NCBI GenBank assembly: GCA_024403695.1
Contig: JAKSRI010000004.1
Coordinates: 1 to 64,000, forward strand
Direction of reading: 5' to 3'
DNA from: Saccharofermentans sp.
GTDB lineage: Bacteria > Bacillota > Clostridia > Saccharofermentanales > Saccharofermentanaceae
Length of the DNA stretch: 64,000 bases
A program made the translations under genes and the position numbers. The notes beneath the pieces are model-generated. The model saw only the letters and a program-made list of their open reading frames with translations, was not told the DNA's origin and did not search any database. How positions within the stretch are numbered: the first letter of the stretch is position 1; every line of letters begins with the position of its first letter. Shown piece after piece: positions 54,232-62,521 of this stretch.

Positions 54232-55677
54232 TTAGTCCTCCTTTATAACGTTAATGAGCTCGACTTCAGGATCCAGAGTACCCTGCAGAGAGCATCCTCT
54301 CTCACGAGCAAAGTTAATATATTCGATAATCTCATCTGTAATCTTCTCGCCAGGAGTAAGAATTGGAATTCCTGGTGGGTAACACATAACAATCTCACCA
54401 CAGATACGTCCGTTGGTCTCACCGAGAGGAACCTGCTCCTTGTCAGCGTAGAACGCCTTCTGCGGAGTCATTACCACCTCAGGCTGGATGAAATCGCCAC
54501 AGTACAGGTCACTGCCGTCTTTACCGAAGTTACGCTTAATATCCTCCAGGGCGCCAACCAGTCTCTCGATATCCTGGATACGGTCACCAATACTGATATA
54601 CGCGAGGATATTACCGATGTCACCGAACTCGATCTGAATGTCATACTCATCTCGGAGGAGGTCATAAACCTCGATTCCTGTAAGGCCGATTCCCTGTGTG
54701 TAGATACTGAGCTTGGTTACGTCGTAATCGTAAACGCTGTCACCGTCAATGAGTTCTCTACCGTATGCGTAGTATCCGCCAATGGCATTAATCTCAGAAC
54801 GAGCATATTCAGCCATGCGACTAACCTTAGCAAATGACTCTCTGCCGCGAAGTGCCAGGTTACGTCTGGAGATGTCCAGGGAGCTGAGCAGCAGATAAGA
54901 TGCGGAAGTGGTCTGAGTAAGGTTAATAATCTGTCTTACGTATTCGCTGTCGATGCCCTCACCACAAAGAAGAAGTGAACTCTGTGTGAGACTTCCACCG
55001 GACTTGTGCATGGATACGGCTGCGAGGTCAGCACCGGCAGCGATGCCTGACATAGGGAGGTCGTCTCCGAAATACAGGTGTGTGCCATGGGCTTCATCCG
55101 CGAGAACCTTCATGCCATGCTCGTGGGCAAGGTCAACGATTTTCTTAATGTTAGAGCAGATGCCGTAATAAGTCGGGTTGTTAACAAAGATTGCCTTGGC
55201 ATCCGGGTGCTTCTTGATTGCTTTCTCGATCTCCTCGATCTCGATTCCCATGGCGATACCGATCTTAGGATTAACCTTTGCCTTAACATAAACTGGAACG
55301 CCACCGCACAGAACCAGGGCGTTAATTACGCTCTTGTGCACATTTCGTGGAAGAATAATCTTGTCTCCCGCTTTGCACACGGCGAGAATCATGGTCTGAA
55401 CTGCAGATGTGGTGCCGTTAACCATCATGAAAGCGTGCGCGGCGCCGAAAGCTTCCGCAGTCAGGTCCTCTGCGTCTTTAATAACAGATACAGGGTGTCC
55501 GAGGTTATCAAGTGGCTTCATGGAGTTAACATCAAGGCCAACGCATTTCTGTCCCAATAGCTCAACTAACTCAGGGTTACCACGACCACGCTTGTGGCCA
55601 GGCACGTCGAAAGGAACGACTCTCATCTTACGGAATCGCTCGAGAGCTTCATAAATTGGAGCAGATTTCTGGTTCAT
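54232..55677 (-). CDS. speA: Arginine decarboxylase (Orn/Lys/Arg decarboxylase, fold type I)
   Basis: 481 residues. Lys225 in SMHKSGGSLTQS binds PLP; the family signature PFDVPGHKRG is at residues 22-31. Lysine or ornithine decarboxylases are close relatives, but the agmatine genes downstream say arginine is the substrate. The start at 55677 has AGAGGTGG close upstream; the frame is open farther up but without a signal. The leader carries an intrinsic terminator 50 bases before the start. Confidence 0.88.
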   Translation of the reverse strand: MNQKSAPIYEALERFRKMRVVPFDVPGHKRGRGNPELVELLGQKCVGLDVNSMKPLDNLGHPVSVIKDAEDLTAEAFGAAHAFMMVNGTTSAVQTMILAVCKAGDKIILPRNVHKSVINALVLCGGVPVYVKAKVNPKIGIAMGIEIEEIEKAIKKHPDAKAIFVNNPTYYGICSNIKKIVDLAHEHGMKVLADEAHGTHLYFGDDLPMSGIAAGADLAAVSMHKSGGSLTQSSLLLCGEGIDSEYVRQIINLTQTTSASYLLLSSLDISRRNLALRGRESFAKVSRMAEYARSEINAIGGYYAYGRELIDGDSVYDYDVTKLSIYTQGIGLTGIEVYDLLRDEYDIQIEFGDIGNILAYISIGDRIQDIERLVGALEDIKRNFGKDGSDLYCGDFIQPEVVMTPQKAFYADKEQVPLGETNGRICGEIVMCYPPGIPILTPGEKITDEIIEYINFARERGCSLQGTLDPEVELINVIKED

Positions 55678-55725
55678 ATCCACCTCTTCTAGAGGCTCAA
55701 ACTTTATAAATTCACTACTCGCAAT

Positions 55726-55753
55726 AAAAAAGCGGGTGGCACAAACCATCCGC
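55726..55753 (-). terminator. Intrinsic terminator in the speA leader
   Basis: On the minus strand GCGG-A-TGG, loop TTTGTG, CCA-C-CCGC, then TTTTTT. It lies between the probable transcription start (TATAAT at 55861-55856) and the speA start codon, so it must be bypassed for expression; an attenuator is implied. The sequence TGTGCC in its loop-side arm can pair with GGCACA near the transcript start. Confidence 0.65.
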
Positions 55754-55881
55754 TAATACTAGTCTACATAAACATGTTGTACATGCTTCTCTCAGAGTTC
55801 TGCAACAAATGCTACTCATATTGACCGTTTCACAAGATGATGTGCCGTGGCACCGATTATAAAGTAATCAACTTATAAAAT

Positions 55882-55945
55882 TTGAGCTTCTAACTCAATC
55901 AATAATTCGCTTTGTAAAACAGACTCTGTTTCACTCACTTGAGTG
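55882..55945. repeat. Three consecutive palindromes between speA and the TIR gene
   Basis: TTGAG/CTCAA (55882-55898), AAACAGA-C-TCTGTTT (55917-55931) and CACTCA-CT-TGAGTG (55932-55945). They lie between two divergent promoters and may be operator sites. The rest of this 352-base gap holds the speA leader, its terminator and the TIR promoter. Confidence 0.45.
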
Positions 55946-56029
55946 GAATTATATAGGTTAAAAAAGGGGGTGTCAAATGGTATTTGTAATGCATTATAAT
56001 AAAAGTAGCGCGTTACGTGGGGGGAATAT

Positions 56030-57340
56030 ATGGAAATGGCACAGACAGGCAAACCTTATGCTTTTATAAGTTATGCACATAAAGATTCAGATGTGGTTCT
56101 TAACATCGTAGGTTCTATGCAGCAGGACGGCTATAACGTGTGGTATGACACAGGAATTGCACCTGGTAGCAGCTGGGATGACTATATTGCCACACAGATT
56201 AATAACTGTAACTGTTTTATAGCATTCATCAGTAATAATTATCTCAATTCAGCTAATTGCAGGGATGAGCTTAATTATGCCCGTGATAATGTAGCTCATA
56301 TTGTTCTTGTATATTTACAGAATGTTGAACTTCCTTCCGGCATGAAGCTCAGATTAAGTCTTAACCAGGCGATTAACGCTTATACATTTGCTCATAAGGC
56401 AGACTTCCTTAATAAGCTTTATACTTCTGAAGGAATTCAGGCGTGTAGTTCCAAGCCGGTTTATGATGCTTCATCCAATACTGAGACATATAATTTAAGT
56501 CCTGATGCAGGATATTATTGGGAGAGTAATACAGCGGAAGCACCGATTACTCTTGAGCAGCAGATTAATATGTATAATTCTGCTCCACCTATGGTTACAC
56601 CTCCAGTGATGCCTCCTGAGGAAGATGATGACGAAGAACCAAATAAACTGTTTGATATTAAGATTATCTGCGCCATTATAGCAGCTGTTATTATGATAAT
56701 TGTTATCGTGGTTGTGGTTAAGGTTTCTTCTGGCAAGGACGAAAAGGATTTATCTATTCCATCCTCTAATATCGAGAATACAGATGGAGAGTCTGTCGCT
56801 GCCGGTGAGACAAATGCATCAGATACTGTTGTTCCTTCTGTTAGCGAAGATCCTGCAGCCACTACAGCTTCCGGCGCAGCTACTGAGAGTACAACAGCAC
56901 CTATAGAGACAACAGCTCCAGTTTCAGATCGTAACCAGAGATTTGGCGATTATTTTACTGATGGACATTCTCTTGGTGTGGGATATACCATAGATGCTTC
57001 TGATCTTGTTACCAATAGCAGTTCACCTATTACTCTTCGTGCTACTGGAGAGGATGCACATGGTAACTATACTTCCAGTGATGAAGGACTCTGGGTGTAC
57101 TGGATTTCCATGAATTACAACGAGACAGTTAAGGTCACATGGTGGCATCAGAACAGCGATGATACTTTCTCAGAAATTTATAGCGAGATGGTAAGTCCTG
57201 AGGCAGGTGAAGACGGATTGTTTGATTATCAGTCTTATTACTCCAAAGCATCCGGTATTTCTACAGGTTGTTTTGTAGTTTCAATTCAAAAAGCAGATGG
57301 AACACTGACATACTGGGAAATCGCTATGTTTTCTTCTTAA
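56030..57340 (+). CDS. Membrane-anchored TIR-domain protein with external domain
   Basis: 436 residues. Residues 8-150 form a TIR domain (YAFISYAHKDSD, VWYDTGIAPGSSW); the NADase Glu is probably Glu80 in NCRDELNYA. A Pro/Glu-rich linker, one transmembrane helix (about 211-233), a Thr/Ser/Ala-rich stalk (to about 305) and an external domain of about 125 residues follow. So the TIR is in the cytoplasm and a folded domain faces outside. TATAAT lies at 55995. Gene neighbours show no known defence partner. Confidence 0.8.
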   Translation: MEMAQTGKPYAFISYAHKDSDVVLNIVGSMQQDGYNVWYDTGIAPGSSWDDYIATQINNCNCFIAFISNNYLNSANCRDELNYARDNVAHIVLVYLQNVELPSGMKLRLSLNQAINAYTFAHKADFLNKLYTSEGIQACSSKPVYDASSNTETYNLSPDAGYYWESNTAEAPITLEQQINMYNSAPPMVTPPVMPPEEDDDEEPNKLFDIKIICAIIAAVIMIIVIVVVVKVSSGKDEKDLSIPSSNIENTDGESVAAGETNASDTVVPSVSEDPAATTASGAATESTTAPIETTAPVSDRNQRFGDYFTDGHSLGVGYTIDASDLVTNSSSPITLRATGEDAHGNYTSSDEGLWVYWISMNYNETVKVTWWHQNSDDTFSEIYSEMVSPEAGEDGLFDYQSYYSKASGISTGCFVVSIQKADGTLTYWEIAMFSS

Positions 57341-57367
57341 TTAATCCTTTGTTAAAAAAGCGAGAAA

Positions 57368-57874
57368 ATGAGGAAAGTATATTATCAGATAACCAAATAT
57401 ATTTTCATGTTCATGACGGCGTCCTTTATTGGATGGCTGTATGAGATTATCTGTGATTACTGCTTTTATCATGAATATTCTGACCGGGGCGTATTGCATC
57501 TCCCGATGTGTCCGATATACGGATTTGGCATGTTCGCGATTCTTATTGCATTTAATAAACTGAAGAATCCGTTTCTTATTTTTATAAGTAGCACCCTTAT
57601 TACCACGGCCCTTGAACTTGTGGTGTCATATGTTCTGGAGTGGAAGTGGAATACCGCATTGTGGTGGTACGATGACTGGCCACTGAATTTTGAAGGCAGA
57701 ATCTCTGCAGTCAGCAGCTGTATTTTTGGCCTGATGGCGCTTGTTTTTATGAAAGGCATTCGTCCTGGCACAGAGTGCATTTACAGAAGCAGGATTAAGA
57801 ACCCTTTTTCCGTTTTCGTAATGGTATTGTTTACTTTCTGCGTGGTGTGGGAGTTAACCCATTTGAAGGGGTAA
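57368..57874 (+). CDS. CmpB-type putative ABC transporter permease
   Basis: 168 residues with five hydrophobic segments; FIGWLYEIICDYC, RGVLHLPMCPIYGFG and the WWYDDWPLNFEGRIS pattern match the ABC_trans_CmpB (DUF1113) family common in clostridia, whose true role is unknown. It begins 28 bases after the TIR gene stop, with a weak ribosome binding site, so it may be co-transcribed. Confidence 0.75.
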   Translation: MRKVYYQITKYIFMFMTASFIGWLYEIICDYCFYHEYSDRGVLHLPMCPIYGFGMFAILIAFNKLKNPFLIFISSTLITTALELVVSYVLEWKWNTALWWYDDWPLNFEGRISAVSSCIFGLMALVFMKGIRPGTECIYRSRIKNPFSVFVMVLFTFCVVWELTHLKG

Positions 57875-57877
57875 TAA

Positions 57878-59086
57878 TTATTGTAATGGACCAGTGTAAT
57901 CGTTATAACGCTGGCTGAATATAGTGCCCTGATAGTCCCAAGATACATAGTAAACCTTCTCACCAACGGAAAATCCCATAGCAGAAGTATTTACATTATT
58001 GTATTCGATATGGAGAACGCGATTCTGAGAAACATCAAAATCCATATAGTTGGTACCGATTGATGTTATGGTTGCTTCGTACACTGTAACAGACTTGGTC
58101 TGAAGCTGCTTTTCCAAATATTCAGGAGTTAAGAGGAAGCGCCCATTATCAGAAACCATGGAGTTGTTCTCGTAAGTTTTATTGCCTTTGTACTCGTATC
58201 GAGCCTTAGAATAAAGCACACTGTATCCATCAGCAGACTGAATCCAGTAAATCTTGTCACCGGTTTCACATCCTTTAAGAGCTTCAGTTGTCGCGAAGTT
58301 CTGAATGCCGCCTGCTGGGTCAAAGTAATAAGTGTCACCAATAACCTCAGTGATAGTCCTTTCGTACACGATGTAATCTGTATTAGGGAAATCATCCTTA
58401 AGGGTACGGTCATTAAGAACCATCTTGTTGGAGCTTACATCAGGACTTAGGGCGAAAGGAATCAGCAGTAAAAGGCAAGCCACCATGAGAATAATCTTCT
58501 TCCACGGAGTCGGAGTCTCATTATTAATTACACAGATATTAGGATTCTTCTTATTAAATCTGACAGGGACAATCTGACCGAGGGCTGGCAGTTGCTGATC
58601 GTTTTTTACATATTTGCCGTTATAAATTGTATATGTGTCAGAGTCATAAGTGTGCTCGAATACTGCTGCTGTCTGTATAATTCCAGAATAGTTGGTCAGC
58701 TGAATTTGTCTGTCGTCGTAGCCGATGCACTTGGCAACGCCAGATTCTTTGCATTTTCTAGACAGAATAGCAGGGGCGATTAAGATGCTATAGATGCACC
58801 ACAGAATTATGCCAATCAGCACAGACAGAATAAGAAGCGAATTGGTATTAAAAGTGTTTTTTATATCGACAATATAGTTACGAAGAAACAAATTAATAAT
58901 GAATACTACGGCTGATAATACGAGAATCAGAGCAGTCTCAATAAGATTCTTTTTAATTGCATCAGAATCCCTGAGGTTCAGTTTGTCGACAATGCTCGAT
59001 GATGTAGCATTTTTTATCTCGTCATATGTTGGCTGTCTGTCATCCTGACGATATACGCCATGAGCAGGATTGTTCTTGTATTCCAT
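57878..59086 (-). CDS. Membrane protein with DUF3592-like modules
   Basis: 402 residues. A transmembrane hairpin (about 50-105) is followed by a soluble DUF3592-like region (IVPVRFNKKNPNICVI), a further helix (about 195-213), and two more soluble repeats with a similar strand order (YVIYERTITEVIGDTYYF and VTVYEATITSIGTNYMDF), so the protein is built from duplicated modules. CGGAG lies 7 bases before the ATG. Function unknown. Confidence 0.7.
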   Translation of the reverse strand: MEYKNNPAHGVYRQDDRQPTYDEIKNATSSSIVDKLNLRDSDAIKKNLIETALILVLSAVVFIINLFLRNYIVDIKNTFNTNSLLILSVLIGIILWCIYSILIAPAILSRKCKESGVAKCIGYDDRQIQLTNYSGIIQTAAVFEHTYDSDTYTIYNGKYVKNDQQLPALGQIVPVRFNKKNPNICVINNETPTPWKKIILMVACLLLLIPFALSPDVSSNKMVLNDRTLKDDFPNTDYIVYERTITEVIGDTYYFDPAGGIQNFATTEALKGCETGDKIYWIQSADGYSVLYSKARYEYKGNKTYENNSMVSDNGRFLLTPEYLEKQLQTKSVTVYEATITSIGTNYMDFDVSQNRVLHIEYNNVNTSAMGFSVGEKVYYVSWDYQGTIFSQRYNDYTGPLQ

Positions 59087-59154
59087 TTGTTTTCTCCGTT
59101 GTGATTATGGATTTATCTTATCACGAAATTTGTGACTTCATGTAGTTTGGGTGA

Positions 59155-59261
59155 TTCCTTCGGTGAAAAGACCGAAAGACTGCAAATTTCTTCGTTGAAA
59201 AGACCGAAGAAGTATAAATTCTTTCGGTAAAAAGACCGAAGAAGGATAAAGAAAATTCGGT
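59155..59261. repeat. 32-base tandem repeat with hairpin in each unit (3.3 copies)
   Basis: Consensus TTCTTCGGT-GAAAAG-ACCGAAGAA followed by a 9-base AT-rich spacer (xTATAAA), repeated with a period of 32 at 59155, 59187 and 59219 and a half unit at 59256. Each unit forms a 6-9 base-pair hairpin. It lies after the thrS terminator and before the next gene. Confidence 0.8.
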
Positions 59262-59314
59262 TTTTCAGTATAACAATAGAAATGCACTGTATTTCCACCT
59301 CAAAAACCCATAAT

Positions 59315-59347
59315 AAAAACTGCCCCGACCAATAAGGCCGGGGCAGT
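59315..59347 (-). terminator. thrS intrinsic terminator
   Basis: On the minus strand ACTGCCCCG, 11-base loop, CGGGGCAGT, then TTTTTATT. Confidence 0.85.
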
Positions 59348-59376
59348 CATCATATTTCAGAATATCAAATCAAGAA

Positions 59377-61149
59377 TCAGAGTGATTCCTTAAGCTCCAA
59401 TGTGTGCTCAGTATTCATGAGGCGGCACATCTCAACGAAGTCAGCCAAAGGCATGCCCTGGATCTGCTTGTTAGAACCACGCATGTTGATAGAAACTGTC
59501 TTCTCCTCAGCTTCCTTGTCACCAAGAACGAGGATATATGGATCCTTGTAGTTCTTGAATACCTTAATCTTGTCACGCATGTTCTTATCAGCGTAATCAA
59601 CCTCTACACGAACGCCAGCCTTACGGAGCTCAGCGCAAACTTCCTTAGCATACTCGTTATGTGTATCACGGATAGGTACGATACCAACCTGATATGGAGA
59701 GAGCCAGAATGGGAATGCGCCCTTGAAGTTCTCGATGAGGATACCGATAAATCTCTCGAAGGAACCGAAGATAGCACGGTGAATCATTACTGGACGCTTA
59801 GCAGCTCCATCGGAATCGATGTACTTAAGGTCGAAGTTAAGTGGGAGCTGGAAGTCGAGCTGTACTGTACCCATCTGCCACTCACGGCCGAGAGCGTCCT
59901 TCATCTTAAGGTCAATCTTTGGACCATAGAAAGCACCGTCACCCTCGTTAACTTCATAGTTACCCTCGCCGTAGTACTTGTCGAGGATAGACTTGAGCTC
60001 AGCCTCAGCATGGTTCCAAACCTCGATGTCACCCATGAAGTCGTCCGGTCTTGTGGAAAGCTCAGCAACATATGTGAGACCGAATGTGGAATAGATCTGA
60101 GAAGCAATCTTCAGGATATCGTCAATCTCTGCACCGATCTGATCCTCTGTAAGGATTGTGTGGTCGTCGTCCTGACGGAACATCTGTACTCTGAAGAGAC
60201 CATTAAGCTCACCGGACTTCTCCTTACGGTGGATAACGTCAACCTCGGAATAACGAAGTGGGAGATCCTTGTAGGAGTGACCCTTGGACTGGTAAACCTT
60301 GATAGCGTTAGGGCAGTTCATTGGCTTAACTGCGTAAACATCATCTGGGTTCTCAGCGTTAGGGATTACGAACATACCATCCTGGTAGTGTGCCCAGTGA
60401 CCAGAAGTAACCCAGAGGTCCTTCTTCTGAATCTGTGGTGCGGAAATCTCCTGATAACCGTGCTCCTCATGGATTTCTCTCCAGAAGGAAAGCATAGCGT
60501 TAAAGAGCTTCCATCCACGTGGGAGCCAGTAAGGCATTCCAGGTGCTGTCTCATCAAACATAAAGAGCTCGAGCTGTGGGCCAACCTTCTTGTGGTCACG
60601 CTCCATAGCCTCCTTAATGAGGTTCTTGTGATCTTTAAGCTGCTGCTTGTCAGGGAAAGCATATGCATAAATTCTCTGGAGGGAATCACGCTTCTCGTCA
60701 CCTCTCCAGTAAGCACCAGATGCGCTTCTAATCTCGAAAGCAACGCTCATCAAATCCTGTGAGTTATCTACGTGAGGTCCACGGCAAAGGTCAACATAGT
60801 CGTCACCTGTGTAGTAAACAGTAATAATCTCGCTCTCAGGAAGGTCTTGAATAAGCTCGATCTTGAACTTCTCGTCCTTGAAAATCTCCATAGCCTCTGC
60901 CTTGGAAACTTCCTTACGAGTCCAGTCCTCACGGCGCTTCAAAATCTCACGCATCTTGTCCTCGATTGCCTTGAAGTCGTCGTTAGTAACAGTTACGCCC
61001 TCTGGCATGAGGAAGTCATAGTAAAAACCGTCAGCAATCTGAGGTCCGATGGCAATCTGTGTTTCCTTGCCATAGAGTTCCTTAACTGCTTTCGCCATAA
61101 TGTGGGAAAGTGAGTGACGGTAAACCTCTAAGAAAAATTCCTTTTCCAT
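59377..61149 (-). CDS. thrS: Threonyl-tRNA synthetase (TGS-less form)
   Basis: 590 residues, about 50 shorter than usual ThrRS because the N-terminal TGS domain is missing; the protein opens directly with the editing domain (HSLSHIMAKAVKELYG). The class II core has motif 2 (FRVQMFRQDDDHTI) and motif 3 (GSFERFIGILIEN), and the zinc ligands are in the core (MNCPN, H in DDHT, H in MIHRA). AAAGGAG lies 7 bases before the ATG. Expression is controlled by a T-box leader upstream. Confidence 0.95.
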   Translation of the reverse strand: MEKEFFLEVYRHSLSHIMAKAVKELYGKETQIAIGPQIADGFYYDFLMPEGVTVTNDDFKAIEDKMREILKRREDWTRKEVSKAEAMEIFKDEKFKIELIQDLPESEIITVYYTGDDYVDLCRGPHVDNSQDLMSVAFEIRSASGAYWRGDEKRDSLQRIYAYAFPDKQQLKDHKNLIKEAMERDHKKVGPQLELFMFDETAPGMPYWLPRGWKLFNAMLSFWREIHEEHGYQEISAPQIQKKDLWVTSGHWAHYQDGMFVIPNAENPDDVYAVKPMNCPNAIKVYQSKGHSYKDLPLRYSEVDVIHRKEKSGELNGLFRVQMFRQDDDHTILTEDQIGAEIDDILKIASQIYSTFGLTYVAELSTRPDDFMGDIEVWNHAEAELKSILDKYYGEGNYEVNEGDGAFYGPKIDLKMKDALGREWQMGTVQLDFQLPLNFDLKYIDSDGAAKRPVMIHRAIFGSFERFIGILIENFKGAFPFWLSPYQVGIVPIRDTHNEYAKEVCAELRKAGVRVEVDYADKNMRDKIKVFKNYKDPYILVLGDKEAEEKTVSINMRGSNKQIQGMPLADFVEMCRLMNTEHTLELKESL

Positions 61150-61165
61150 AATGTATCTCCTTTAA

Positions 61166-61445
61166 AATAATTTGTAATAAAAAATCCCTTGCACTCAAAT
61201 AAGCGCAAGGGACGTAATAAACTAATACGCGGTTCCACCCTTATTGCAGCTGCTATTGCTTGCTGCCTCTCTGTTATGACCGTAACGTGGTCTGTCCGTG
61301 CCGGATTAGGGCCTCTCCGAGGTGGTCTTCATCTCTGTTCTCTTAGGGCACTCTCAGAATAATGTGTCCCTCTCTGGAAGTAGAACTGTGAGATTACTCT
61401 TCTCATCAACGATTTGCGCACTTTTACGTGCGTGCACCTATTTTA
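61166..61445 (-). promoter_or_regulatory. T-box leader of thrS
   Basis: The minus strand has the T-box antiterminator core (AAGGGTGGAACCGCG, 61228-61242) and a terminator hairpin TCCCTTGC / GCAAGGGA with six T residues (61179-61212). Uncharged tRNA-Thr binds and prevents termination. A candidate specifier ACC (threonine) follows GAAG about 90 bases upstream of the core. The rest of this 398-base gap is the leader stem and, at 61450-61547, the promoter of the next gene. Confidence 0.9.
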
Positions 61446-61547
61446 TAACGAACTTGCCCGAAATGAAAGCGACTTTTAACAAAATATTTATTTTTTTAAT
61501 GTTATGATAACTAGGTAACAAAATGAACTATATTGACGGGGTAATAT

Positions 61548-61955
61548 ATGATTTCAGTTTATATTGCTGGTGATTCAGAAGGTACAAGAAGCATAATTGG
61601 TGATGGTCTAATCGGACTTGGCTGTCAGGTAGTGGCAGAAGCAGATAATGAAGATGCTGTTAATGGTTACAATCAATTTATGCCAGATATTACTTTCTTA
61701 GATCTTGCCATGCCTGGAATGAAAGAGATGCAGATTCTTAAGAAGATTAAGTCCATTAATCCTGATGCGTATGTTGTGTGCTTTGATTCATTCAGTGATA
61801 AGAAGCAGGCACTTAATGCCATGATGTCTGGTGCCAGATATGTGGTACCAATTATTATCAAATTTGAGAATGGAAAATTCCTTTCAAATTACGAAGGTGT
61901 TCGAAGTGATCTAATAGAAGTTGTTGAAGATTATAACAAAATCAAAGGAGCATAA
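61548..61955 (+). CDS. Stand-alone receiver protein, partly degenerate
   Basis: 135 residues; GGGG six bases before the ATG. CheY fold: Asp52 in FLDLAMPGM is the phospho-acceptor, but the usual acidic pair near residue 8-9 reads GD, and the conserved Lys of KP is replaced in VPIIIKF. No output domain, so it would act by protein contact. It is translated close to the acetyltransferase-like gene (2-base gap). Confidence 0.75.
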   Translation: MISVYIAGDSEGTRSIIGDGLIGLGCQVVAEADNEDAVNGYNQFMPDITFLDLAMPGMKEMQILKKIKSINPDAYVVCFDSFSDKKQALNAMMSGARYVVPIIIKFENGKFLSNYEGVRSDLIEVVEDYNKIKGA

Positions 61956-61957
61956 TT

Positions 61958-62509
61958 ATGAAACAGAGAGAAGAGATGTTAAGTGGTCAGCCATTCAATG
62001 TTAATCTTGATGATAACCTTTTGAATGACAGAAGAAAGTGCCGTGAATTGTGCTTTGAGTATAATCAGGTAAGTCCTAGTAATGGTGCTGAGCGTAAGAA
62101 GAGAATTCGTGGTATTCTTGGCGCATGTGGTACTGAGATTAATGTGGAGCCACCATTTTATTGTGACTACGGTTGGAATACAGAAGTTGGTGAGAATTTT
62201 AATTCCGAGTGCAATCTTGTAATTCAGGATGCAGGCGGAGTTACATTTGGTGACAACTGCTTTATCGGACCTAACTGTGGTTTCTATACAAAGGCTCGCC
62301 CTTTTGACCCAGAGCGTCGTAATGAAGGTGTAGAGTTTGCCCGCCCTATTAAGGTTGGTAATAATGTTTGCTTTGGCGCTAATGTTCACGTATTCCAGGG
62401 TGTTACAATTGGTGATAATGTAATGATTCTTGGTGGATCTATCGTAACTGAGGATATTCCTGATGGAGCTATCGTTTCAGGTAATCCATGTAAGCCACTT
62501 GGTGAGTAA
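61958..62509 (+). CDS. Maltose O-acetyltransferase-like hexapeptide protein, catalytic His missing
   Basis: 183 residues; AAAGGAG upstream. The N-terminal MAT helix region and left-handed beta-helix (FGDNCFIGPNC, VTIGDNVMILGGSIV) are clear. In LacA/Maa the catalytic His lies in the TxHP loop; here the loop reads TKARP, so Arg114 replaces it. The usual Trp after GNNV is Cys. Activity as an acetyltransferase is doubtful. A glycosyltransferase follows after 12 bases. Confidence 0.8.
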   Translation: MKQREEMLSGQPFNVNLDDNLLNDRRKCRELCFEYNQVSPSNGAERKKRIRGILGACGTEINVEPPFYCDYGWNTEVGENFNSECNLVIQDAGGVTFGDNCFIGPNCGFYTKARPFDPERRNEGVEFARPIKVGNNVCFGANVHVFQGVTIGDNVMILGGSIVTEDIPDGAIVSGNPCKPLGE

Positions 62510-62521
62510 AAGGAGCAATTG

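Noticed and set aside
55715..55819. 34-codon leader peptide before speA as a real gene
   Set aside because: No ribosome binding site; kept only as part of the attenuator hypothesis.
55680..55861. T-box in the speA leader
   Set aside because: The AGGGTGGNACCGCG core seen before thrS is missing; GGTGCCACGGCA is only superficially similar.
59155..59261. CRISPR-like repeats
   Set aside because: The units are directly joined without unique spacers and no cas genes are present.
59404..60762. Long plus-strand frame opposite thrS
   Set aside because: Antisense to a certain thrS; Leu/Val-rich shadow with no ribosome binding site.
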